From contig NC_092568.1 of NCBI RefSeq assembly GCF_037975245.1, forward strand, positions 22,780,501 to 22,844,500: a stretch of DNA of 64,000 bases, read 5' to 3'. Under the pieces are notes generated by a model. The model saw only the letters and a list, made by a program, of their open reading frames with translations, made no database searches and was not told where the DNA came from. The stretch comes from Apostichopus japonicus. Taxonomy: Eukaryota > Echinodermata > Holothuroidea > Aspidochirotida > Stichopodidae. Shown piece after piece: positions 8,838-19,806 of the stretch. Positions within the stretch are counted from its first letter, which is position 1. Each line of letters starts with the position of its first letter. The position numbers and the translations under genes were made by a program.

Positions 8838-10734
8838 ACATTAGAAAAAATGTGCTTAGTTTGGGAGAAAACGGGCGAAAAAGAAAATGTTTGGTTTTGA
8901 TGCTAGATTTGGATATCAAATGTACCTTCCGATCAAAAATGTCAATGGGTTGACACCCGGGTGACCTTTGTGTGTAAAGTTATACAAGATCAAAGTTAAT
9001 TTTCAGACAATTAATGCAATAACTCCCAGTGCCAAGGTGTGCCAAGATTGATATTTTGGGACAAGTTGCAAATGGTATAGAGGAATATTTTCAAACTTAA
9101 TGGTCATGTGATCCAAGGTCACCAAAGGTCAATTAATGTTAAAAAACTAGTATTTTGGGTGAGAAAATGGGCAAAGAAAAAATGTTTGAATTTTTACAGT
9201 TTTGATGTATATTCACATCTCACCAATCAAGAATGTCAATAGGTTGACCCCAGGTGACCTTTGTGTGTGAAGTTATATGAGGTCAAAGTTAATTTTCAGA
9301 CATTTAGTGCAATAGCTCCCAGTGCCAAGGTGTGACATGATTGATATTTTGGGACAAGTTGCAAATGGTATAGGGGAATATTTTCAAACTTAACGGTCAT
9401 GTGATCCAAGGACACCAAAGGTCAATTAATATAAAAAAAATAGTATTTTGGGGGATAAAATGGGCAAAGAAAAACTATTTGAATTTTTACAGTTTTGATG
9501 CTCTATTTAGGTCTCATCGATCAAAAATGTCAATGAGTTGACCCCCGGGTGACCTTTGTGTGTGAAGTTATACAAGTTCAAAGTTCATTTTAAGACATTT
9601 AATGCAATTAACTCCCAGTGCCAAGGTCTGACACGATTGATATTTTGGGACAAGTTGTGAATGGGGTGGTGGAACATTTTCAAACTTAACGGTCATGTGA
9701 TCTGAGGTCACAAACGTTATCATATCTATTGACCCGCTTGTAGGTGACCTTATATTTCTTACATTTTCAACGCCATATTCAGATCTCAAAAGTGCCTTCC
9801 AATAAAAAATCCGATCTCAATTTGTGATCACAAAAGTGTTGGCTATAGTGTTGGTTACTTTATGGGTACATGTAGGACCACAATTACTTGGACTATTTGA
9901 GCCCAATCTTGCTATGATAATATTATGTGTATTGTCATATACCCCTACGCAAGGAACCACAGTGCCCTTAGGCTCTTGTTACTTCAAATATTTTATTGTC
10001 TCATTCCCTGCCCTCTCCCCCCCCCCCACCCTATCAATATCTTAGAACAGTTTGAACAGTTGTTGGACAAATATTTGTGATATAACAAGAGCCCAAGGGC
10101 ACTGTGGTTCCTTGCTTGGGGTACTATATGACAATACACATAATATTATCAAGCAAGATTGGGCTGAAATAGTCCAAGTAATTGTGGTCCTACATGTTCC
10201 CATAAAGTAACCAACACTATAGCCAACACTTTTGTGATCACAAAATGTGATCGGATTTTGGATCAAGAGGCACTATTTATGTTCCCATAAAGTAACCAAC
10301 ACTATAGCCAACACTTTTGTGATCACAAAATGTGATCGGATTTTGGATCAAGGGGCACATAAGGGTCACCCAGATGCGGGTCAACAATTGGATTACATTG
10401 AAGCAACTCCCAACCCTAACGGACAATTTGTTCTCAAGTTGTCGCAAAAATACTAGTTTTTTATCATTAATTGACCTTTGGTGACCTCGGATCACATGAC
10501 CGTTAAGTTTGAAAATATTCCCCTATACCATTTGCAACTACTCCAAAAATATCAACCTTGTCACACCTCGGAACTGGGAGTTATTGCATTAAATGTCTGA
10601 AAATTAACTTTGACCTCATATAACTTCGCACACGAAGGTCACACGGGGGTCAACGCATTGACATTTATGATCAGAAGGTACCTTTGACATCTGAAAATAG
10701 CATCAAAACTGTAAAAATCCCTAAAACACCAAAA

Positions 10735-10768
10735 AGGTCACCAGAGGTCAAATTGAGGTCAAGGGTCA
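10735..10768 (+). promoter_or_regulatory. Four-half-site AGGTCA array, DR4-DR5-DR1
   Basis: Half-sites lie at 10735-10740, 10745-10750 and 10756-10761 (perfect), with GGGTCA at 10763-10768. Spacers are 4, 5 and 1 bases. A second copy with identical spacing lies at 11691-11724. Confidence 0.6.
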
Positions 10769-11690
10769 CCCAGATGCGGGTCGACAATTGGATTACATTG
10801 AAGCAACTCCCAACCCTAACGGACAATTTGTTCTCAAGTTATCGCAAAAATACTAGTTTTTTATCATTAATTGACCTTTGGTGACCTCGGATCACATGAC
10901 CGTTAAGTTTGAAAATATTCCCCTATACCATTTGCAACTTGTCTCAAAATATCAACTGTGTAACACCTTGGCAATGGGAGTTATTACACTAAATGTCTGA
11001 AAATTAACTTTGACCTCATATAACTTAACACACAAAGGTCACCTTGGGTCAACTTATTGACATTTTTGATTGATGAGACCTAAATTAGAGCATCAAACTA
11101 TACAAAACCAAACTTTCTTTTCTTTGCCCATTTTCTACCCCCAAAATACTAGTTTTTTGACATTAATTGACCTTTGGTGACCTCGGATCACATGACCGTT
11201 AAGTTTGAAAATATTCCCCTATACCATTTGCAACTTGTCCAAAAATATCAACCATGCCACACCTTGGAACTGGGAGTTGTTGCATTAAATGTCTGAAAAT
11301 TAACTTTGACCTCGTATAACTTCGCACACGAAGGTCACACGGGTGTCAACCAATTGACATTTTTGATCGGAAGGTACCTTTGATATCCAAATCTAGCATC
11401 AAAACCAAACATTTCCTCTTTTGCTCGTTTCCTCCCAAAATAAGCACATTTTTTTCTAATGTGGCCTTTGACCTTTTGACCTTGGTTTCAGATGAAGTTT
11501 AATCTCCTGATTCCAAAAAACAAAACGACAAGTCTGTACAACCATCCTAACTCCGACCGAAAAACTGTGACCCCATATAACTTCGCACATAAAGGTCACA
11601 CGGGGTCAACCTATTGACATTTATGATCAGAAGGTACCTTTGACATCTGAAAATAGCATCAAAACTGTAAAAATCCCCAAAAACATGTAA

Positions 11691-11724
11691 AGGTCACCAG
11701 AGGTCAAATTGAGGTCAAGGGTCA
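11691..11724 (+). promoter_or_regulatory. Second four-half-site AGGTCA array, DR4-DR5-DR1
   Basis: Half-sites at 11691, 11701 and 11712 are perfect AGGTCA, followed by GGGTCA at 11719. It belongs to a block repeated within the right arm of the element. Confidence 0.6.
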
Positions 11725-12111
11725 CCCAGATGCGGGTCAACAATAGGATAACATTGAAGCAACTCCCAACCCTAACGGACAATTTGTTCTCAAGTTATCG
11801 CAAAAATACTAGTTTTTTATCATTAATTGACCTTTGGTGACCTCGGATCACATGACCGTTAAGTTTGAAAATGCTCCCCTAACCAGTTCACAACTTGTCC
11901 CAAAATATCAATCTTGTCGCACATTGGCACTGGGAGTTATTGCAGTTTTAATATTTTCGGTTTTTGGACCATAACTGACCTTTGGTGACCTTTGTGGGCA
12001 CCAAAAACAATAGGGCACACCTTCTCCATATGGCGGATCTATAGTCCAAGTTTGGCCTCAATCCAACTTTCCCTTATTGAGATAGAGCGTACCCAAGCAA
12101 GTGTCACAGAT

Positions 12112-12152
12112 GCACACACACACAGACACACACACACACACACACACACACG
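12112..12152. repeat. CA microsatellite at the right end of the inverted element
   Basis: A (CA)n tract with one GACA interruption, the mirror partner of the GT tract at 8160. Confidence 0.9.
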
Positions 12153-12960
12153 CCAACCTGACTGCATAGGTTCCTTTTGCTAAAGCAAGGAACCAAAAAG
12201 TATACCTACACTTCTGCAAGGATAAAGAAGTAATAAAAAGGAAATTACTAACAAAGTAAAATTCTGATACCTTGGATTCAATTTATTAATAGCATATTTC
12301 ATAGACAATAGAGAAAGAAAAAAATGTTTCCAAGATTTTCATTTGTGTAGCATGCATATAATCATATCAATAAAAAATGATAACTTCAAATATTACATTC
12401 TTGTGCATAGCAAATACAGAAAAAAAAAAAAAAAAAGTTATTCTCAAAACACCGGGGAGAGTGAAGGGGGCTATTTTGGTAACTACATCATACAGACATA
12501 GCAGTGCTAAACAAGGTTCAATTACATCACAAAAACAGAACCAGGAATTTAGGACCTAATACAGTTTACTGACAAGATATTCATTTCTGGGCGATACAAA
12601 ATATTGCAGATTGTTTACTTTTTTTTTCATAATATGTCCCGTTTTATTTTTGTAAGTAAACTGATTCAACCATGAAGTTTTTCTGAAATCGAGAGAAGCA
12701 AATTCTCTTTATAGAAAAATTGAAGCAAAAAATTGTGTCATGTGTAATTATAAACAAAGTGAGGCATCACATAGAGACATGTCCACAAAGATTGAAACAT
12801 AGGTGTGTCTATCAAATGACCTTGAAGTCAAAAGAATTGTGGGAGGTGAATGTTGAACATGAAAGCATTGGCGCATTGCGACATCAACTTAGTGGCCAAA
12901 CAACAAGTTACCTTTTGATTAAAGAATTCCATCACAAGACAGATTTTTACTACCTGCACA

Positions 12961-13427
12961 GGACTGGATATGCATGGTTTTACAGTTAACATGCATAGAA
13001 ATGTATCTATGAGGAGCAATCACAGGACTGGATATGTATGGTTTTACACTATGAACATACATAGATATGTATCTATGATGGAGCAATTACAGGACTGGAT
13101 ATGTATGGTTTTACACTATGCACATGCATAGATATGTATCTATGATGGAGCAATCACAGGACTGGATATTTATGGTTTTACACTATGAACATGCATAGAT
13201 ATGTATCTATGATGGAGCAATCACAGGACTGGATATGTATGGTTTTACACTATGCACATGCATAGATATGTATCTATGATGGAGCAATCACTGGACTGGA
13301 TATGTATGGTTTTACACTATGAACATGCATAGATATATATCTATGATGGAGCAATCACAGGACTGGATATGTATGGTTTTACACTATGAACATGCATAGA
13401 TATGGTATCTATGATGGAGCAAGCACT
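12961..13427. repeat. 67-bp minisatellite, seven units
   Basis: Units start GGACTGGATATGTATGG at 12961, 13025, 13092, 13159, 13226, 13293 and 13360; six spacings are 67 or (first) 64 bases. Each unit has CATAGATATGTATCTATG, a near-perfect inverted repeat, followed by GATGGAGCAATCACA. Unit identity is very high, which suggests recent expansion or homogenisation. Confidence 0.95.
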
Positions 13428-16400
13428 GGCAGTGATCAACATTTGAAAAATTAAATATCTTTTTTATATAGAGTGAAGATGCATTGAAAGTTGATGCCAA
13501 TGTTGGTGTCACCAGTTTTTCCTATTTTTTGTTATGGAGGGGAGAGGGGGGGGGGATTCATCACTTTATCAAATAACTTGCATTTTGCATTACTTTTTTC
13601 CAAACATTCGTTCCAAATCTACATTAATTACTCGATGCTTTCAACATCACAACTGATCAAGCCGAGACGAACACGTTCACCGACGACCCTTAAGTAACAA
13701 ACACCTAATGACTTTGCTTCATTCTAGCCAGTTTTATCCCATCCAGGCTTCTTTTTTTTTCCATACTTAGTAAAATTATCACATGAATAAGGAAAAAATA
13801 AGAAAATCTTCAGAAAGGATGCAACTTGTTTTGCATTATTTAAAAGAAATTCAATTATTCAATCGAACTACACTGATATTGGATTTTTCTAATGTCGTCA
13901 TTAGCTAGCATTGAAAATTTGACCTAGATTATTATTAGAGCTGGAGATTAAAGCCGTTTGTAATTCAATATATTCCATCTCCGTCGGGGTCGCTGCATGA
14001 ACACCTTCCAAGAGATCCTCAGCACCAATTTATTTCTCTGGAAGTATCACTTCTTACTGGCATCTGATCAAAGCTGTTAAAGTCCTTTAAACTAAACTCA
14101 TTAATCTTATCTATAATGAAAGGGTTGTTTATTATCTTAATAATTACAACCTAATAATAATCTGCACAAATCTCACTAAAAATGAACATCACTTATCATT
14201 TCGAAACTTACTTTACAATAACGTTTGTCCAGCATACCACCCCTTATCTTCATTCTTCCCCTTATCCCTTATCTTCTTCCCCTTACCCCCTACCACCCCT
14301 TATCCCTAATCTTCTTTTTCTTAAACCCAATTCTAGATCCTTAGATTCCTCCATACATTTGTCTATAAAATAAACAGCTAATTATCTTCATTTTCAGTGA
14401 AGAAACCAGGGAACTAGGATAATACAATGGGACTTGAAACAAAGAGCACTACAGACAAAAGTCTATTTCTCTGACAGCTTTGTGGAAGGGCCATTTTAAT
14501 TTTAATTAGTTATATATTTTTTTTCCAAGAAAGCCTGCTTCCTGATCAATAATTTAATACTTGCAGCCTTCCTGTACACAGTTGAAAAGTAATCTTATAG
14601 TTGCCTTTCTTTCCAATTCAGCTAATTTGTAGAATAATATTTTAAGTGAGTTGCTTTAGATTTTTGATAAATATTTAGTCTTTTCCAAATAAGGCAAGAG
14701 CTTTCGAATGGCAGAATTTTTGGCTCCGATTGAGACACCCTCGGAAATTCAATCAAGGGTGACCTTTTACTTGGCAACACGTTCCCTACAGATTGTTAAA
14801 AAACATTCACTTTAATCTGCAGTAGAGTTAAGATGACAATCAGAAATGCACTAGATACAGGAAACATGGTAAACTACATTCTCCAGTTAGGCCTCATACT
14901 GTTACCCTATATGTATAATTTTAACTGGCTGTGTTTTGTTTTATTCAGCGGGGGTACTGGAACTTAGGGAAGGGGCACTGGGGTTGTACAATAATGTCTA
15001 ATACTGATTGTTTTCACCTGACCTTTAACTGACTCCTACACACTATAATAGAAACATTACAGAGCCCTTACATGTAAATATGCAACAAGTCAACAATACC
15101 ATATTAATTGACACTTTCTCTCCCCCAGAACATCACCAACTTTTCTCATTTTTCTGAGACTAACCCACATAAAACTTTCCTGTTTACAATGTAATAGCAA
15201 GTCAGTAATACAAATACACACGCTACTGTTTTTCCTCTTTTGTTGGTAAGTGAATGAGTATTCATAGACACTGTATTTGACGAGATAATCACTCACTACA
15301 TTACTATGAGAGATGTCATTAATACCAAACTAGCACTGACACCAATTATTGTAGTTCATGGCAGCAGATCAAGCCACTCAATTCTACAGGGGAGCGTTAT
15401 CTAAACCTGAATTGGGGGAAAGTCTGCCTTTAGACTAACCGTGAGGTACAGGATTGGTCCCTCTCGTCTGTATTTACACAAGGTGGTAAAAAAATAAAGG
15501 CATCAATGACTGAAAATCACTTGACTGAGGTTTATCTCCAGTCAATTCTTCAGCTGTAGTAGTAGGGGATTAAAGATCAAGTGATTTACCTTCTGTCACC
15601 AGACCAGCTGGTAATAGAAACATTTTACACTTAATAAGAATAATAATAATAATTATAATACTACTAATAATAAGAATTATAATACAATATCTGCATCCTC
15701 ACAAAAACTGCATTAACTATGGACATGTATATACAAATGAGATGAACCATGCAGAAATAATGCCACAGTAGGTTATGTTAAAAATAAGATGTAAAATGAG
15801 GCTTAGCAAAAAAAAAAAACCCCCAAAAAATCATGTTGTAAATGTCCCAACTTGTCATGTTGGGCCTTAATGAACTATTGAACTATGAGTTAACTGAGGG
15901 TTAAGATAGATCTAAGCACCAATTCATTTTAGGGGTGATCTATATGCATAATGGGAAGACGCAACTGCTAGTAATGTTAATTTTATTGAGGGAATAGATG
16001 GCCCCAATAGGTATATAGGATGTTTAAATTCAGTTGGTTCCAATAACGAAAAAAAAAAAATCTGATTTATCAATACTGAGTTGTTTGAGAATAGTCATTG
16101 GAAGAGTTGCATAACAGCACCAAAACAAAAAAAGATAAATTCTTCCCACCAGCTTAAAACTTTGTAGGAAGTTTATGGGTAAAACATTATCTAAGGAATT
16201 AATTAAAGATTGGTCTAGGATAGGAGTTCTCTATCATATGAAATATTGAAGGGAAGAGGGCAAAAAGCAATTAATATTCAACAACAATTTCAAAATTACA
16301 CCTGTTATGAGTTGTAAAATGTTTACCTATTGCAGCTTTAAACTAACCGGATGGGCAACAAATTACAGGCATGATTCCACACATATAACATAAAAGTACA

Positions 16401-16732
16401 GATCAAAATAAAATGAAAAAAAAAAAAATGAAAAATGAGATGACATTCAAGTATTTTTTTGTGCCCAAGATAAATATGTCTCTCTAGGAGATCAATTTTT
16501 TACAGTATTCTTGAAAGGCTTACTTCATTTCCCATTTTTCTTATTGATAAACACATTGAGGAATATTTAAGAGCTGTCATTGAAAAAGAAAAAGAGAAAC
16601 GCCTCACTCTTCTCAAGTTGGCAAGAAGTTTGGCAAAATCAGCCATTCCACGGAAATTACAATTGATTGTACATTAATCCCTAAAAATAATTGTAACCAG
16701 AGGTAAATTCCTAAAGACGGATCTTTCTAGCA

Positions 16733-17223
16733 GATTAATCATAATCTGTAGCAGATACCCTATAAACCGATCACCTATAATCTATAATGGCACACGGACA
16801 TATATGTTTGATTGATCAGTCTGCAATGACTTTTTATAATCAGGTTTTAATCCTGTCGACTAATCACGCTGATATATCTATGATTAGTAGGCTAAAATTC
16901 TTCAGAACGGATGAATCATAAATTGCGACTCAAATCCCTGCTAAATGAACATTCTGAGAGATGAATAACAGACTCAGTTCTCTATTGAATGGTTATCCTG
17001 ATAGATTAACCACACATCTGGTCTGATCATTCCCATCACATCATTATATAATGATTAATAATTTTGAGATTAAGGATAATTAATCTGCAAGGAGCTATTG
17101 TTGAGAGTGGATTATAATTGGCAATTGTTACGATATGTTTGTCATTCTCAACATAATTCTGCGGACTCGGATGTTAATTTTAATCAACCTCAAGTAGATT
17201 AAAAGTAGATTACAAATAGATTA
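16733..17223. promoter_or_regulatory. Homotypic GATTA/TAATC cluster (candidate homeodomain-binding region)
   Basis: Seventeen GATTA or TAATC words fall in 491 bases, at 16733, 16736, 16742, 16778, 16837, 16848, 16861, 16882, 17004, 17053, 17068, 17081, 17110, 17181, 17197, 17208 and 17219. TAATC is the core bound by K50 paired-type homeodomains (Otx, Gsc, Pitx). One copy (16848) is TAATCC. About one to two would be expected by chance at this base composition. Function is inference; it is not a simple tandem repeat because spacing and flanks vary. Confidence 0.4.
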
Positions 17224-18802
17224 AGAGGCTCAATGTTGATATTGCCAATGATTCTTTTAGGTAGTCTTCAGAATCAATCTACTTGTCCACATTCCAACCT
17301 TCAAGGATATGGTATGGCATGATGCTAACCTATGTATCTCAACAGGTTTGTCATTCCTACTCCCATTTCTATAGCCCCTGGAAATGTCCTATCAGCAAAA
17401 AAAAGTTAAGACACAGAGTCTTGAAAAGTATCCTTTGATCTCTGAAATGAAAGCCATGTGCCTATTGCATGCATTTGCATATCATGTTGGACAACAAACC
17501 ATTCATTTTAGATTTAGATTTTAGATACTTGAGTCACCTTCAAGATGGACTGAGCATTAATAAACAACAGTTTTACTGAAGTAATGTTTTATAGAAAATT
17601 GCAACAACTCGTTATCAACATCATAGCATCGCCGATTGACCTTCATCACCATGGAAAAGTGATCTAATCTTCACAAAATATCTCATGAAAAAATGGCAAA
17701 AGATCAGTGAATCAGTCAATTTTTTAACTTTTCTGCCAATAATTGATTTGCAGATCAAACCAAACAAACCACAGAAGACTCATCATCGAAATTTAACAAC
17801 ATTACCAACTGTGGAAAACCACAATTTCAAGAGTGAGAAAGAGTGTCAAGTTGCCAAATAGCTGTGAATGACACAGAGAATGTAAATAAAACATGTATGG
17901 TGCCATCTGCCAGATCCATAGCTCTGTCCTTTGCCAATTTATAATGGCCACTGAATATTCATGAATTTTATCTCAAAAAAGTGCCCTGTACTCAAATCTG
18001 TGTTTTCACTCTCAAAAGCAACGAAGAGAGAATTCAAATGGTGGTATATAATTTGACAAAAAGATATAAAAGTCGGCAAAATATGAAGATATGATGCCTG
18101 TAGTTGGAACCAATCGATTGATCACATTCTCTGTGTAAAACACTCTTTGGACTTGAAACCCCCCTCCCCGACCCCCTTTTTTTGTCCTCCACACCCCCGT
18201 TTTTACACATTACAAGTTACATTTATTACAGCAGTTAACACTTACCATTGCATGTTTTGTTTTCAAATTCTTGACATTAAACCTATTCACGTAATATACA
18301 AAACAAGGATTAGATGCTTCATGAGGTCCTCAGAGGTATCAAATTCAATTATATTTACAAATATATTTTGAGTTATGTGATGTTATGTGATGCAGCTATT
18401 AAAAGTTCCTGCATCATTGCCAACAACCTACTTCCTATGATCTGTTTGATTTTTCCCACCATCCCTTATAAAACTATATCTAAAGCCACTGTACCGAGTA
18501 CGGTCCTTGTGACCATCAAACTTTGACAAAGCTGCAAATCTGGCTCATAACTTTCGGTCCAGATAATCTTGGTTTTTTTGTTGTTGCTTGATTATCTATT
18601 CTCCCTTTCAAAATTGTGTCTTCTTGATTTATACAAAACCCACACCATCTCACTGGTGTCGAAGGAATAGAGTTAGCATAGTAAAGTAACAAAGGCGATC
18701 AACAAATGCATTGTGAATAAAAAGAAGAAGAAGAAAAATTCAAAACAAAAGTTAGCCTCTAGGTGCAAGCAAAGGCTGCCTGGATGGATAAAGTTGTTGG
18801 GT

Positions 18803-18808
18803 TTTATT
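18803..18808 (-). terminator. Possible polyadenylation signal for PACS
   Basis: TTTATT on the plus strand is AATAAA in the PACS sense, about 880 bases after the stop codon and the nearest perfect match seen. Other AATAAA words lie further on, so the true end may be elsewhere. Confidence 0.3.
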
Positions 18809-19687
18809 TTGGTGTGTTTTTTTTTGTCTTTCATCCTTCTCTGTTTATATCATGGGCAAGATAAAACTTTTAACCTTTTGTGCACTAAGTGAGGTTAACT
18901 AGGAAAAGGGGTGCAGTCACATTCAATAACCCTAGGAGGGACGAGGAGGGTGCACGAGAGACTGTACATAGTCTTTGATTTATCAATCTCTTTGCACAGG
19001 TGCAAAGTACACGGTTGAGAAAGTGCAAAAATGTGCCTTTTTCTGAAGTGTCTTTAATATTTATACTGCGGTAAAAGGTGCTCATCAACGACTACCCTCT
19101 TTGTTTGCCTCCATGAGATTGAGTTCTTTCATTCCGGGCTATTCCAGAAGAAACGTCCATACAATCTCTACCTTTTAATACTAATCAGCTACCTTTTTTC
19201 CATTCATTCTTAATAAATCTCTTTCCCAATTATTTCAGACAATACTGTACTTTACTCTCACATCTTTGCCATTCCTTCTCTGAGAAGACAATAAGACACA
19301 TTTTCAGAAGGAAAAGCTTATCAGACCTCTTGTGAATTCCTTTTTTTTAACTTCATGGAATCTTTTGTCTTCTCTAACTAAACCCTTCATGACCCAACGT
19401 CCTCAATGAGAGCTCAACATTGATAACATTCTACAATTACTGATACACCTTTACCTTAATGAGTAATTACTTACACCCCTCGCACAAAGATCTGTTTAAA
19501 TCCTTACAAAAACAGACTCTTCTCAATTAAGTGACAAAACCTCTTAACAAACCCCTCTGGTTAAATACTTTCCTCATTTTCTGAGATATCTAGAAAATCT
19601 CCTCTCCTCTCTGATTGCACACTCCTCACAGCTGTATGGTTGGTTCCAAATGGTAGTGGTAGGGGGGTGGGGAATTATCCCCCTGGG

Positions 19688-19806
19688 TCAGCATGCTGGA
19701 TCCATTGACCCAAAGACTGCGATGGGAAATTGTTTGATGTGCGTCTGCCACTGGGCGGATAGCTGGAAAAACTTGACCTGGGTCATTTCGTGCCCGTCAA
19801 CATTAA
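19688..19806 (-). CDS. PACS: PACS last coding exon
   Basis: Completes Val, then 38 codons and TGA at 19688-19690. [20 protein letters not shown], then [13 protein letters not shown] matches [23 protein letters not shown] and what follows to the vertebrate C-terminus. The final residues MDPAC are specific to this animal. Confidence 0.95.

Larger units (their letters stand above)
8127..12205. mobile_element. About 4 kb inverted-repeat element with AGGTCA arrays
   Basis: The left end (8127-8190) reads GTAGGTG, TTTTTGGTTCCTTGCT, GGAACCTATG and a GT tract. The right end (12110-12205) is the reverse complement in order: a CA tract, CGCCAACCTGACTGCATAGG, AGCAAGGAACCAAAAA and TACCTAC. Blocks inside the left half recur reverse-complemented in the right half, so each arm is close to 2 kb. 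The centre is near 10020, where a run of C separates an inner inverted repeat (about 9790-9990 against 10070-10270). Some blocks are also repeated in tandem in the right arm. No transposase or reverse-transcriptase frame is visible, so it looks non-autonomous or foldback-like. The exact ends and target-site duplication are not certain. Confidence 0.75.
12206..19687. other. Non-coding region between the element and the PACS stop codon
   Basis: It probably includes the PACS 3' UTR, since the PACS stop is at 19688 on the minus strand. No protein-coding frame of conserved character was found. It contains the 67-bp minisatellite (12961-13427), an (AAT)n-like tract (about 15636-15685), and a GATTA/TAATC-rich stretch (16733-17223). 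Many A or T runs are present. Confidence 0.6.

Noticed and set aside
10247-10495. Short frames within the inverted element
   Set aside because: Similar peptides appear wherever the same block is repeated; no stop-free frame is longer than the block and none resembles a transposase.
12720-12989. Open frame of 89 codons on the plus strand
   Set aside because: Ends inside the first unit of the 67-bp minisatellite; no homology or splice support.
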